A DNA stretch of 64,000 nt, from contig CAZHCA010000014.1 in the NCBI GenBank assembly GCA_964530825.1, forward strand, positions 38,013 through 102,012. The letters are read 5' to 3'. This document shows, in pieces, positions 1-11,071 of this stretch (positions are counted from its first letter, which is position 1; the number at the start of each line of letters is the position of its first letter). This stretch comes from CAZHCA01 sp964530825. Lineage in GTDB: Bacteria; Bacteroidota; Bacteroidia; Chitinophagales; Saprospiraceae. The notes beneath the pieces are model-generated. The model searched no databases, was not told the origin of the DNA, and saw nothing but the letters and a program-made list of their open reading frames with translations. The translations under genes were made by a program, and so were the position numbers.

Positions 1-1
1 G

Positions 2-616
2 GTTTTTGGCGTTCAGCGTACCGGAAAAGCCGCAAGCTTTTGGCCCTGGCCGCTTTTGCTTCAAAGCAGCACCCCTGCTTTAGCCGCTGCAGTGAAAAGC
101 AGTAGCATCTTCTGGGTGTTTTTGAAAATCGGAGCCGTGCTGTTTGGCAGCGGTTACGTTCTGGTAGCCTATCTGCAGGATGAATTGGTCATTCAGCGTG
201 GCTGGATCACCGAACAGGTATTGCTTGACAGTATCGCCATCGGGCAATTTACGCCTGGTCCCGTGCTCACGACGGCAACATTTATCGGCTACCAATTGAA
301 CGGCCTCCAGGGAGCCTTGTTGGCTACCCTGGGTATTTTTTTACCCTCCTTCCTGTTTGTCTGGTTACTCAACCCCTTGGTACCCAAGCTACGCCAGTCA
401 GCCTGGGCCAGTGCCTTTCTCGATGCCGTGAATGTTGCTGCCGTTGCGGTGATGACCGCCGTAACGATCGAACTGGGCAGGAGCGTACTCACCGACTGGC
501 GTGGCTGGGCAATTGCTGTGTTGGCAGCAGCCTACGTATTCGGAGCGCAAAAATACAATGCCCTGATCCTCATCGCAGGTGGTGCGCTATTAGGCTATTT
601 GCTAAAATTCATGTAA
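2..616 (+). CDS. chrA: Chromate transporter ChrA, C-terminal part (cut by window edge)
   Basis: The frame is open from base 2, so the gene begins before the window and only about 204 C-terminal residues are visible. They form one complete ChrA-type membrane domain: a Gly-rich segment (GSGYVLVAYLQDELV), then the family signature around IGQFTPGPVLTTATFIGY, then four or five hydrophobic helices ending in GGALLGYLLKF. ChrA proteins are inner-membrane carriers that expel chromate, and long-chain members are fusions of two such domains; the first would lie upstream. The TTG at 56 is an internal leucine codon and not a start. The next gene begins one base after the stop. Family assignment is firm; the chromate substrate is inferred from the family. 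Confidence 0.85.
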   Translation, partial: VFGVQRTGKAASFWPWPLLLQSSTPALAAAVKSSSIFWVFLKIGAVLFGSGYVLVAYLQDELVIQRGWITEQVLLDSIAIGQFTPGPVLTTATFIGYQLNGLQGALLATLGIFLPSFLFVWLLNPLVPKLRQSAWASAFLDAVNVAAVAVMTAVTIELGRSVLTDWRGWAIAVLAAAYVFGAQKYNALILIAGGALLGYLLKFM

Positions 617-617
617 A

Positions 618-1316
618 ATGAAGATTATGAAAATAATCCTTTTTCTTTTTACCGGAGTTGGACTATCGGTTAATCTTCTACCAGCTCAGGACCTTCAAGG
701 TGGATGGTCGCGCATGGAAGGACCGGAAAAGCACATATTGTTAGTCAGCGGTGATTATTGGTCGCACACCGCCTACACGCTGGATCAATTTAAATGGACG
801 ATGGGCGGTAGCTGGGTAAATGAAAGTGAAGACGCAATACGCATCACCTATGAATGGCACTCAACCGATTCGGCTAAAGTGGGCACAACGGCCACCTGGT
901 CTTACCAGTTTGTTGATACGGAGCTGCAATTGAATAGTGATCGCTGGAAATCTTTAGAAACCGGCCAGACTACCCCACTCACCGGTCCCTGGCTCATTAG
1001 TGGCCGCATGCGCGATGGAGAAATAAGTCGGCTCGATACAGAACGGCCCCGCAAAACAATGAAGATCCTTACGGGTAATCGCTTCCAGTGGATAGCCTAT
1101 GATATCGGGGAAAAGCGCTTCCTGGCCAGCGGTGGAGGTACTTATACGGCTGAGCGCGGCCGGTACATAGAAAAGATCAAGTTTTTTTCGCGCGACAATT
1201 CCCGGGTGGGAGCCCAACTGCTTTTTACCTTTCGCGTCGACGGGAACGACTGGCACCACAAAGGTAAAAGCAGTAAGGGGGAGCCGCTCTACGAGGTTTG
1301 GTCAAAGAGGGATTGA
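618..1316 (+). CDS. Secreted protein with two lipocalin-like repeats, function unknown
   Basis: A 232-residue protein with a signal peptide (hydrophobic residues about 5-20, cleavage likely after LLPAQ). The mature part is an internal duplication of a beta-rich module. Repeat one has GDYW..TAY, GGSW and STDSAKVG; repeat two has GNRFQWIAY, GGGTY and SRDNSRVG, in the same order and similar spacing. Such proteins occur widely in Bacteroidota as 'membrane or secreted protein' and resemble lipocalin-like folds, but no biochemical role is known to me. The ATG lies one base after the upstream stop, so it is probably co-transcribed with the transporter; a shared function is not implied. Export and the duplication are read directly from the sequence. 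Confidence 0.8.
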   Translation: MKIMKIILFLFTGVGLSVNLLPAQDLQGGWSRMEGPEKHILLVSGDYWSHTAYTLDQFKWTMGGSWVNESEDAIRITYEWHSTDSAKVGTTATWSYQFVDTELQLNSDRWKSLETGQTTPLTGPWLISGRMRDGEISRLDTERPRKTMKILTGNRFQWIAYDIGEKRFLASGGGTYTAERGRYIEKIKFFSRDNSRVGAQLLFTFRVDGNDWHHKGKSSKGEPLYEVWSKRD

Positions 1317-1329
1317 CCGCAGCGTGCAC

Positions 1330-3639
1330 TTATTTTTTGATGACCCGTTGTGCAAAGGCGCCGGTTTTCCCTGTAAAACGAATTATGTACACGCCGGCTG
1401 GATAATGATCCACTGACCATTGCAGGTCACCCTGCACGACAGTTTGAAATTGTAAGAGCCGTCCGTTCATATCCCAGAGTTCCAGGCGGCCATCGGCAGG
1501 TACAACCACATGGATAGTTTCCCGGAAAGGATTGGGAAAAACCGACAGCGCGCTTCCGGACCTAGCAGGGTGTTGGGCACTAACTAGTGGGTCGGCCGCC
1601 AAGTCGGTTTGGTAAAAAGCGATACCGCCGCGCTGATTACCCACTACCATCTCTAGCAAGCCATCGCTATCTAGGTCGGCCAGGCCAGGGCGCACCCGAA
1701 AACCCTCGCGGACATCGCCGAGTGCAGCGTTGGTCTGGTTCAGGGCCGCCGCCGGGTCAGGCAACAGGCCGTCATAGTACAACAAATCGCCTCGTTGCGT
1801 GCCGCACAGCAAGCGGTCTTGCCCGTTGCTCGACACCACGACCGGACTGCTGTAGCCCGTAACAAATCCTGGCTGGCGCGCATCGATCTGACCATAAAAG
1901 CTGCTGTTCCCCGGTGCGGTGAGTTCTGCATTGAATACTGGTGTGCCCTGAGAACCGATATTTTCCAGAAAATTCACGTTGCCGTTGCGCTCGCCGATGA
2001 TGAGGTCAGGCAGACCGTCGCCGGTAATATCAGCGACAGTGGGCGTACTGAACAACCCAACGTCAATGCCGGCATACCCGTACTGCGGTTCTGCAAATTG
2101 AACCGGATTATTCGCCCCAGCTAGGTTTTCTACCCAAAATAATTGCCCGGTTTCCTCGCCGATGAGCAAATCCTGATCCCCGTCCTGGTCTAAATCGCAG
2201 GGTGCCGGTACGAGGTGGCTAGTCTGCCCGCTCAGGCTGCGGAAACCCAGGTAGTCTTCATCAACCAGTTCGTAGGCCGGCTCTTTTTGAGTGCCGACAT
2301 TTAGCAGCAAAAACAAACTGGTAGCGCTGTTATTTTCATCGACAAAAAAGGAGCCGTTGCCCAAGAGGAGATCCAATAAACCATCGGCATTTACATCGAT
2401 AAAAGCTGGATAGGTATGCGTACCGAGGTCCAATGTCGTTTCCACCAAAAAGTCGCGCTGCTGCAGCTCGTAACGGGGCTGACCGTCGATCAATGTACGC
2501 CGGTACCACCAAATATTATTCAGGTCCAGAATATTACGTTCGGCATTGGGTGCTGCCAATAAGTCCGGTTGACCGTCGAGGTCGACGTCAATCTCGAAGG
2601 CCGCCGGAAAAAGGGGAATCTGGGCTGGCACGTCACTACCCGGGAAGCGGATGTCTTGCTCGTTCATCCAAGCTTCATTGCAATTGCCGCCGTTGGTGAG
2701 CAGGTTCAGATTATCGAAGGAAAGGTCGCCAAGGAGCAAATCCTGATCGCCGTCAGCATCGCTATCGAGCAAAAGTAAGGTGGAACCTGCATGCCGCGGC
2801 CGGGCTGAAGGATCGATTCCTGACTGGAAGCATTGTCCCGGCACGCTGCTGAGATCGATTATCTCGGTGATCCCACTTTCAAAAAAGCCGCCGTAGCAAT
2901 TATCTTGGAGTGTAAAAACGAGGGTATCGGGGGAGTATCCCCGCTCTATTTGTTCGTTGCGAAAAAATTCGGCATAGCCGCCCGATACGTTGAAGGTGAC
3001 GACATCTAGATCGCCATCACAATCGGCATCCTGGATAGCCGGATAGTCAATCTGACTGACGAAGAGTTGCGTGCGTCCGCCATTCATCAGTTGAAAGAAA
3101 AGCACGTTAAAGGGCGCATCGACCTGGTAACGGACATAATTGGTGCGCCCTGTCTGTTCATTTGGCACAGCGGTAAACACCCGGATCCCATCCACGCCCG
3201 CTACATCCGAATAAGTGAACAGATCCGGAACGCCATCTGCATTATAGTCGCGCAGGAGCATCCAATGTGTCATGTGGGGGAAATCAGCTGCATAACTGGG
3301 ACGGAAGTGATATCGAACCCCCTCACTCGTAAACGCTCCGAGAAAAGGCAAAAGCACCTCTCCTACCCGATCGAAAACCACCAAGTCCTGGATTCCATCG
3401 TAATTCAGATCAGCTGCTGAAAATTGAGGACTATTGAAGCCACCGGTATAGGGATTGCGGACTTTCACCCCTTCAACTGTCAGTTCAGGAGTAATTCGTT
3501 CGTAGGTCTGCCCGATTAGAATTTGAGAGCTAGCCAGTAATAACAGAGCTAGGGCATGACCGGCCAGGCAGCTCCCATTTTTTTGCCCTTTTTTTGGAAA
3601 ATGGGGGAAAACTAATTTTCTTCCGCTAATTTTTACCAT
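1330..3639 (-). CDS. VCBS/FG-GAP repeat surface protein with T9SS sorting domain
   Basis: A 769-residue exported protein. After a long basic N-region comes a hydrophobic signal segment (about residues 25-43, ending LIGQ). The body carries at least nine calcium-loop motifs of the DxDxDGxxDL type (for example DLNYDGIQDLV, DADCDGDLDVV, DLDQDGDQDLL, DITGDGLPDLI), typical of VCBS/FG-GAP beta-propeller proteins that act in adhesion or as surface scaffolds. The last 75 residues are a type A T9SS C-terminal domain (SVFPNPF, LWDMNGRLLQ, GVYIIRF, ending in VIKK), which directs export across the outer membrane and anchoring. It has no visible catalytic domain. It is transcribed divergently from the antiporter 78 bp away; a weak -7-like element (TTACTTTG, bases 3661-3668 on the minus strand) precedes it. 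Confidence 0.88.
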   Translation of the reverse strand: MVKISGRKLVFPHFPKKGQKNGSCLAGHALALLLLASSQILIGQTYERITPELTVEGVKVRNPYTGGFNSPQFSAADLNYDGIQDLVVFDRVGEVLLPFLGAFTSEGVRYHFRPSYAADFPHMTHWMLLRDYNADGVPDLFTYSDVAGVDGIRVFTAVPNEQTGRTNYVRYQVDAPFNVLFFQLMNGGRTQLFVSQIDYPAIQDADCDGDLDVVTFNVSGGYAEFFRNEQIERGYSPDTLVFTLQDNCYGGFFESGITEIIDLSSVPGQCFQSGIDPSARPRHAGSTLLLLDSDADGDQDLLLGDLSFDNLNLLTNGGNCNEAWMNEQDIRFPGSDVPAQIPLFPAAFEIDVDLDGQPDLLAAPNAERNILDLNNIWWYRRTLIDGQPRYELQQRDFLVETTLDLGTHTYPAFIDVNADGLLDLLLGNGSFFVDENNSATSLFLLLNVGTQKEPAYELVDEDYLGFRSLSGQTSHLVPAPCDLDQDGDQDLLIGEETGQLFWVENLAGANNPVQFAEPQYGYAGIDVGLFSTPTVADITGDGLPDLIIGERNGNVNFLENIGSQGTPVFNAELTAPGNSSFYGQIDARQPGFVTGYSSPVVVSSNGQDRLLCGTQRGDLLYYDGLLPDPAAALNQTNAALGDVREGFRVRPGLADLDSDGLLEMVVGNQRGGIAFYQTDLAADPLVSAQHPARSGSALSVFPNPFRETIHVVVPADGRLELWDMNGRLLQFQTVVQGDLQWSVDHYPAGVYIIRFTGKTGAFAQRVIKK

Positions 3640-3717
3640 ACTCGATTTTTAAAGCGCCTACAAAGTAACGGTTATCGACGGGATTGACGAACCTGCTTTT
3701 GGCAGGAAATTGGTCTG

Positions 3718-5750
<2,033 letters not shown>

Positions 5751-5754
<4 letters not shown>

Positions 5755-6392
5755 CGCAAGAAATAATTGGCGTAAAAGAATAAGATAAGGTAGATCCACA
5801 GTCCGTCGAGAAAGTGCCAGTAGATGGTAAGCAGGCGCAATTTGAGCCTTTTTTCAGGATCGCTGAAATACACCAACACGCTCACTGGCTCGATCATTTG
5901 CTTACGGGCTTTCCACAGGAAGAGTCCTAGGAAGGGTAAACCGGCAATCACGTGTGCGAAATGCAGGCCTGATATGACGTACAGGTAAGAAGCTGAATTA
6001 TCGGAGTTGATGAAAATATCCTGTCGGAATAACTCACGCCAACCTACAAACTGGGCAATCATGAATGCTACCGAAAGGACCATGGTAGCGATTAGCGCCC
6101 GTTGGTAATTTTGGGTATTGTCCGCTCTGTAAGCTCGTTTTGCCCAAACCATGGTAGCGCTACTTCCCAATAGGATGAGGGTATTAAAAAGAAAAATTGG
6201 CGGCAACTTAATGGGGGGCATACCATTGGACAGACGGGTATAAATAAAAGCAGCGGAAAGCGCCAAAAACAGCGCCGTGATACTGAACAGCACTAGGATA
6301 AGCAGGACGTTATAAGGATGAAAAATAAAAGACTCGTACTCGCGGTATTCGTCTTTCCGCTCATCTTGCTGTGACTGGTTCGGGTATTCCAT
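5751..6392 (-). CDS. Cytochrome c oxidase subunit III-like protein
   Basis: A 213-residue protein with five predicted membrane helices, matching short (five-helix) heme-copper oxidase subunit III. Diagnostic stretches are SGLHFAHVIAGL and YWHFLDGLWIYLILFF, which include the conserved His, Glu/Asp and Trp positions of the family. Subunit III stabilises the proton-pumping core of terminal oxidases but holds no redox centre. No subunit I, II or assembly gene lies nearby, so this is an orphan copy. I use the ATG at 6392; a GTG two codons upstream (6398) would also work. The gene converges on the antiporter with a 4-bp overlap of stops. Family call is strong; which oxidase it serves cannot be told. 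Confidence 0.85.
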
Positions 6393-6422
6393 AGACACGA
6401 ATGATTCGGGTGTGCATAGAGG

Positions 6423-6587
6423 TTATTTCGGCGCCGAGGTTTTTTGTTTGGCTTGACGCCGGCACCGTTCGCTGCAGTATTTTACGTTTTCCCAGTCCTT
6501 GGCCCACTTTTTTCGCCAGGCAAAAGGACGCTCACAAACGGAGCAGACCTTGGTTGGAAGGTCATGCTTTTTTCGTTGTTTTGCCAC
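6423..6587 (-). CDS. DUF2256 small zinc-finger-like protein
   Basis: A protein of about 54 residues with the full DUF2256 pattern: KVCSVCERPFAWRKKW, then WENVKYCSERCRRQ, giving two Cys pairs that probably bind zinc. DUF2256 members are small, basic and of unknown function. The start is a GTG (bases 6585-6587, reading VAKQRKK); this matches the usual family length better than the in-frame ATG at 6635 or the GTG at 6596. The basic C-terminal tail (RQAKQKTSAPK) would suit nucleic-acid binding, which is only inference. It lies 30 bp behind the oxidase gene, which reads in the same direction. The C-terminal end is certain, the start less so. Confidence 0.75.
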   Translation of the reverse strand: MAKQRKKHDLPTKVCSVCERPFAWRKKWAKDWENVKYCSERCRRQAKQKTSAPK

Positions 6588-6682
6588 GGTGTGCACAGAA
6601 TAGTTTAACTTACTTACTTGGAAATTTATCATCACAACAGCTATCCAGGGGATAAGTTTGTGAACCGGCGCATTTGGAATCT

Positions 6683-7525
6683 ATGAAACGTTGCCCGAAT
6701 TGCCATACTGTATTACCTAATCCGGCCCGCTTTTGCTTTCACTGCGGCCAACCCCAAGACGCCGACTGGACCGGCGAAGTTCGCCCCCTGCTAAATTTAC
6801 ACGGCGATATCGAACAGCAGCTGTTCGACTATTTTATGAGCGAATTAAAAGATCGGGTGCAGCGGGAACAGGACGGCAACCAGTGGCGGCATTACCTCAC
6901 TCGGTTCAACGAGGTTGATTATCCCAAGCTTTTAGAAAGGCAATTTGCTCAACTTGCTCAGCGCCTGGGCCCGCTTGCCGAGGTGCAACAACCAGAAGTT
7001 CGGCGGATCAATAACTCTATCGAACAGGTAATCGATGAGTTCATCAACCGGTTTTTGTTCGATCAAGCGGCCGACCTCAACAAAGTCCCCATACCCGATG
7101 CCGTATTGCGCTACCGGGGAAAGAGCCTGGAGGAAGTCGACTTCTACGAGATGTTCCTGGCCTTTTTGCGATGGGACCAAGAGCCAGAAGACTACTATAC
7201 CGATTACTTCAAAATGTCTCAGAGCAAGGCCCGAAACGCCAGTCGCCGGTTTTTCCAACCAGAAAAAACGGAGACCACCCTTGTAATTTGCGACACTTCC
7301 CTACTAGGCAACGGCCGCGAAGGATTCGCCCTGACTGACCGGGCACTGTACTGGCGCGCCTCCTTGCAGCCTCCTCGGGTAGTTCCCTACTACGAGCTTG
7401 CTACTCCGGTCAAAGAAGAAGGCTGGATTTTGATTAACGATCACTATTTTCACGTCAATCGATCGATGGATTTGAAAATGGTGTATTTGATTAAGCAATT
7501 GGTCTATATGTATAGAGAAGAATAG
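6683..7525 (+). CDS. Zinc-ribbon protein with helical core and PH-like C-terminus, unknown function
   Basis: A 280-residue cytoplasmic protein. It opens with a zinc ribbon (CPNCHTVLPNPARFCFHCG, two CxxC pairs). Residues about 30-185 are charged and helical without a domain I can name. The end (about 195-280: TLVICDTSLLGNGREGFALTDRALYW and ILINDHYFHVN) resembles the small beta-barrel PH-like domains seen in bacterial proteins that begin with such ribbons. No catalytic motif is visible. The ATG at 6683 begins directly with the ribbon; an upstream TTG (6674) is less likely. Nothing in the neighbours (purL downstream, a DUF2256 gene divergent) suggests its job. Confidence 0.7.
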   Translation: MKRCPNCHTVLPNPARFCFHCGQPQDADWTGEVRPLLNLHGDIEQQLFDYFMSELKDRVQREQDGNQWRHYLTRFNEVDYPKLLERQFAQLAQRLGPLAEVQQPEVRRINNSIEQVIDEFINRFLFDQAADLNKVPIPDAVLRYRGKSLEEVDFYEMFLAFLRWDQEPEDYYTDYFKMSQSKARNASRRFFQPEKTETTLVICDTSLLGNGREGFALTDRALYWRASLQPPRVVPYYELATPVKEEGWILINDHYFHVNRSMDLKMVYLIKQLVYMYREE

Positions 7526-7540
7526 TAACCAAATAAAAGG

Positions 7541-7586
7541 TGTTAGCCCTAAAGCCCTAACAGCGCTTAAGCGCTAACAGCTCTTG
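7541..7586 (-). repeat. Interspersed palindromic repeat, copy A
   Basis: Read on the minus strand, these 46 bases match bases 37760-37805 of the plus strand at 43 positions, with the first 34 identical. The sequence is a string of self-complementary blocks such as GCGCTTAAGCGC and AGGGCTTTAGGGCT. It lies in the 175-bp gap between the zinc-ribbon gene and purL, upstream of the purL promoter. It has no open frame and no target-site duplication that I can see. Confidence 0.8.
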
Positions 7587-7674
7587 TGTTTTTCCATAGA
7601 AATCTGCATTTTTATATATTTTACTTTTCCCACTAGCTCTTCGCTTAAGCACTGCGCACTTCCGCCTGAGATCT

Positions 7675-7682
7675 TATATTTG
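7675..7682 (+). promoter_or_regulatory. -7 element of the purL promoter
   Basis: TATATTTG is an exact match to the Bacteroidota -7 consensus TAnnTTTG and lies 18 bp before the chosen purL start at 7701. No good TTG element sits 20 bp upstream, so the -33 half is weak. Its position excludes the far-upstream TTG at 7584 as the start of purL. Confidence 0.55.
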
Positions 7683-7700
7683 CAGTTCAAATCGTTTTGC

Positions 7701-9935
7701 ATGCAAAAATCAGCTATGGAGGTCACCCTCCAGACGGCCTTAAACTTGGGCCTTAACGAAGAAGAATACCACAAGATCCAAGAGGTGTTGGGCCGGACAC
7801 CCAACTTTGCCGAGCTCAGCATTTATTCGGTAATGTGGTCCGAACACTGTTCTTATAAAAATTCTATTCACTGGCTTAAAACTTTGCCTCGCGAGGGCGG
7901 CCGTCTACTGGTCGGAGCCGGAGAAGAAAACGCCGGTCTGGTCGACATCGGCAATAACATGGCTTGCGCCTTTAAGATCGAGTCACACAATCACCCCTCG
8001 GCCATCGAGCCTTATCAAGGGGCGGCAACCGGAGTCGGCGGTATCCATCGCGACATTTTTACCATGGGTGCCCGGCCCATAGCGGCGCTCAACTCTCTCC
8101 GTTTTGGCAATATAACATCGAACCACACCAAGCACTTGGTGCGAGGCGTCGTGAGCGGTATCGGCGATTACGGCAACTGCTTCGGCGTACCGACGGTCGG
8201 AGGGGAAACCTATTTTCAGGATTGCTACAACCAAAATATTTTGGTCAACGCCATGTCGGTGGGCATCGTTCGAATCGGCGAAACCGTCTCGGCAGCTGCC
8301 GAAGGCCCAGGCAACCCGGTGTTTATCGTAGGATCAGCGACCGGCAAGGACGGCATTCACGGCGCTACCTTCGCTTCAGCCGACTTGACCGAGGACTCAG
8401 CCCAAGATCTACCCGCCGTTCAGGTAGGCGATCCCTTTCAGGAAAAATTGTTGCTGGAGGCCACCCTGGAAGCCATTCAAACCGGCGCCGTTGTAGGCAT
8501 GCAAGATATGGGTGCTGCCGGTATTTCCTGTTCTTCCTCGGAGATGAGCGCCAAAGCGGGTACTGGTATGCGGCTCAACCTCGATAAGGTACCTACGCGC
8601 CAGCCTGACATGGAGGCCTTTGAGATTCTGATCTCCGAGAGTCAGGAGCGCATGCTGATCGTAGGCAAAAAAGGCCAAGAGGAAAAGCTGCTCAAAGTAT
8701 TCCGGAAGTGGGATCTGGTGTGCGAACAAATCGGCGAAGTGACAAATACCGGAATACTGGAGGTGTACCACCATGGGGAGCAAGTAGCCCATATCCCGGC
8801 CGATTCGTTGGTGCTGGGTGGCGGAGCTCCCGTCTACAAACGCGACACCAAAAAGCCAAGCTATTTCAAAGAGCTCAACCGGTTCAAAACCAAATCGGTA
8901 ACGCAGCCTGCCGATTTAAAGGCGGTAGCTGAAAAATTAGTCGCCTCGCCGAATATCGCTTCCAAAAAATGGATTTACCAGCAGTATGATTCCATGGTAC
9001 GCACCAATACCATGACCACCAACGCACCGTCTGATGCCGCCATCGTGCGCGTCAAAGGAACGCGTAAAGCCCTCGCCCTGACAACCGACTGCAATTCCGC
9101 GTATGTCTACGCCGATCCGTATACCGGTACGATGATCGCCGTAGCCGAGGCAGCACGTAATATCGTTTGTTCCGGTGGGGAGCCAGTGGCCATCACCAAC
9201 TGCCTTAACTTTGGCAATCCGTATAATCCGGAGGTATACTACCAATTCGTACAGGCTATCAAAGGAATGGGCGAAGCATGCCGAAAATTCGATACCCCAG
9301 TTACCGGCGGCAACGTTAGCTTTTACAACCAGTCGGTTTTTAAAGACCGGACGGAACCTATTTATCCTACACCTACCATCGGCATGTTGGGTATTATCGA
9401 CGATATCGATCAGGTAGTCACTCTCGACTTCAAAGCCAGTGGTCACCAGATTTACATGCTCGGGACCCCACAAGACGACCTGGGCTCCTCCGAATATTTG
9501 CGCTTAATCCATAACATAAAGGAATCTTCCTGCCCAGCTTTCGATTTAGACGAAGAGTACCACATACAATTTCACCTGCGCAAGCTGATGCAGAAAAAAA
9601 TGATCGAGTCGGCACACGACATTTCGGATGGCGGACTTTTTGTTGCTTTACTAGAGAGCACCTTTCCCCTTGGATTAGGATTTTCCATCGAAACGGATAC
9701 CAATTTCCGCAAGGATGCGTATTTATTTGGAGAAAGTCAGGGGCGCATCGTGGTAACGATTCGCGAGGAGCAGGAAGACGAGTTCGTCAACTATCTTAAT
9801 GCCCAGAACGTTCCGTTCTCAAAACTTGGAGAGGTACGCAAAGGGGATCTGATGGTCAATGGCGATCCCTACGGATCTGTTGACGACTGGCTGCAGATTT
9901 ATCAGCAAGCACTTAGCAACCAATTAGCAAAATAA
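7701..9935 (+). CDS. purL: Phosphoribosylformylglycinamidine synthase subunit PurL
   Basis: A 744-residue enzyme of the short PurL type, which converts FGAR to FGAM in purine synthesis using ATP and ammonia delivered by PurQ, with PurS bridging them. Two AIRS-like halves are visible. Conserved stretches include YSVMWSEHCSYKNS, ESHNHPSAIEPYQGAATGVGG, GGETYF, QDMGAAGISCSSSEMS and TGGNVSFYNQ. The length is that of small PurL, so separate purQ and purS are expected elsewhere; neither is in this window. The start is set at ATG 7701, just behind the promoter; an ATG at 7716 is possible. The pathway enzyme PurM is encoded at 15-16 kb on the other strand. Confidence 0.95.
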   Translation: MQKSAMEVTLQTALNLGLNEEEYHKIQEVLGRTPNFAELSIYSVMWSEHCSYKNSIHWLKTLPREGGRLLVGAGEENAGLVDIGNNMACAFKIESHNHPSAIEPYQGAATGVGGIHRDIFTMGARPIAALNSLRFGNITSNHTKHLVRGVVSGIGDYGNCFGVPTVGGETYFQDCYNQNILVNAMSVGIVRIGETVSAAAEGPGNPVFIVGSATGKDGIHGATFASADLTEDSAQDLPAVQVGDPFQEKLLLEATLEAIQTGAVVGMQDMGAAGISCSSSEMSAKAGTGMRLNLDKVPTRQPDMEAFEILISESQERMLIVGKKGQEEKLLKVFRKWDLVCEQIGEVTNTGILEVYHHGEQVAHIPADSLVLGGGAPVYKRDTKKPSYFKELNRFKTKSVTQPADLKAVAEKLVASPNIASKKWIYQQYDSMVRTNTMTTNAPSDAAIVRVKGTRKALALTTDCNSAYVYADPYTGTMIAVAEAARNIVCSGGEPVAITNCLNFGNPYNPEVYYQFVQAIKGMGEACRKFDTPVTGGNVSFYNQSVFKDRTEPIYPTPTIGMLGIIDDIDQVVTLDFKASGHQIYMLGTPQDDLGSSEYLRLIHNIKESSCPAFDLDEEYHIQFHLRKLMQKKMIESAHDISDGGLFVALLESTFPLGLGFSIETDTNFRKDAYLFGESQGRIVVTIREEQEDEFVNYLNAQNVPFSKLGEVRKGDLMVNGDPYGSVDDWLQIYQQALSNQLAK

Positions 9936-9943
9936 AATCCGCA

Positions 9944-11071
9944 ATGAACATGAAAAGCACCGGCAAGCGCTGGCTATTATTCCTGGGGGTTGCCTTTTCC
10001 CTAATGAATTGCCAGCAACCCGTGAAAGGCACGCAAATTAAAGGTGAGGTCAGTGACGCTGCTAATTTGCAGGTTTTTCTCGATCGAATCGTTTTCAACC
10101 AGCCTACCGAGGCCTTAGAAAAAATCACGGCCGATGCCCGGGGTAACTTTCAATTTGATTTTCCCGAGGGTATAACCCCAGGTATTTATAACATCCGGAT
10201 CGGAGCCAAACGCCTAAACGTAGTCTTTGACGGCACCGAAAAAGTCGTAACCATCAAAGGCGACCTGAGCAGTTTCCAGGACTACACAACCACTATTGAA
10301 GGTTCGGCTGTTGCTGCCACTACCGTACAAACCACAGCAAAGATGCTTCGACGCGAGATTGCAGTCGGTGATCTGCAAACTTTTATCGATACCACTGCCT
10401 CTCCGATGGCTGCAGCCCTCATTGCCTACAAAGGGCTTGGCCCGAACGGTCGCTTACTCGAGGTTCATCAAAACGCTTACGACCGTTTGGCCGAAGCTAT
10501 GCCCGACGATGCGCTGACCAAAGAGTACAACCGTTTTATTCAGGCCATTGAGCGCCAGTACAAAGCCCAAATGGCTAGTGAGCGCATCAAAGTCGGGGAA
10601 CCGGCTCCAGACATTCAACTAGAGGACCCTAGCGGAAAAGAATACGCCCTTAGCGATTTGAAAGGCAAGGTTGTACTGGTCGACTTCTGGGCCAGTTGGT
10701 GCCGCCCCTGCCGCGCCGAAAACCCCAACGTGGTGAAAGTTTACAATAAATACAAAGACCAAGGCTTTACCATCTTCAGCGTTTCACTTGACGGAATTGA
10801 TTCACGGATGCGCCAACGCCTAGGTAACGAAAGCGCTATCGAAGAGAAATTGGAACGCGAGCGCGAAAAATGGGTCAACGCAATTCAGGCCGACGGCCTT
10901 TCCTGGGATTATCACGTCAGCGACCTACGCAAATGGGAAAGCGAAGCTGCCCAAACGTATGGGGTACGCGGCATCCCTCGTACTTTCCTGGTCGATCGCG
11001 AAGGAAAGATTGCTGAAATTGGTCTACGCGGAGCAGCCAATATCGAAAAAGCACTCCAGGAATACCTTTAA
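9944..11071 (+). CDS. TlpA-type thioredoxin-fold lipoprotein
   Basis: A 375-residue lipoprotein: signal peptide with lipobox ending FSLMNC (Cys near residue 23), an N-terminal beta-rich domain like DUF4369 (about 30-120), a helical linker and a C-terminal thioredoxin fold. The active site is WASWCRPCRAE with the redox pair CRPC, and the cis-proline region reads YGVRGIPRTFLVD. Such proteins reduce periplasmic disulfides or support cytochrome c maturation. Bacteroidota have many paralogues, so the target is unknown. The ATG follows the purL stop by 8 bp, so both may share a transcript, though no functional link is evident. Confidence 0.9.
   Translation: MNMKSTGKRWLLFLGVAFSLMNCQQPVKGTQIKGEVSDAANLQVFLDRIVFNQPTEALEKITADARGNFQFDFPEGITPGIYNIRIGAKRLNVVFDGTEKVVTIKGDLSSFQDYTTTIEGSAVAATTVQTTAKMLRREIAVGDLQTFIDTTASPMAAALIAYKGLGPNGRLLEVHQNAYDRLAEAMPDDALTKEYNRFIQAIERQYKAQMASERIKVGEPAPDIQLEDPSGKEYALSDLKGKVVLVDFWASWCRPCRAENPNVVKVYNKYKDQGFTIFSVSLDGIDSRMRQRLGNESAIEEKLEREREKWVNAIQADGLSWDYHVSDLRKWESEAAQTYGVRGIPRTFLVDREGKIAEIGLRGAANIEKALQEYL

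Noticed and set aside
3692..3706. Short hairpin CCTGC-TTTTG-GCAGG before the antiporter gene
   Set aside because: Only 5 bp of stem and no T-run; could be chance or an operator, not enough to call.
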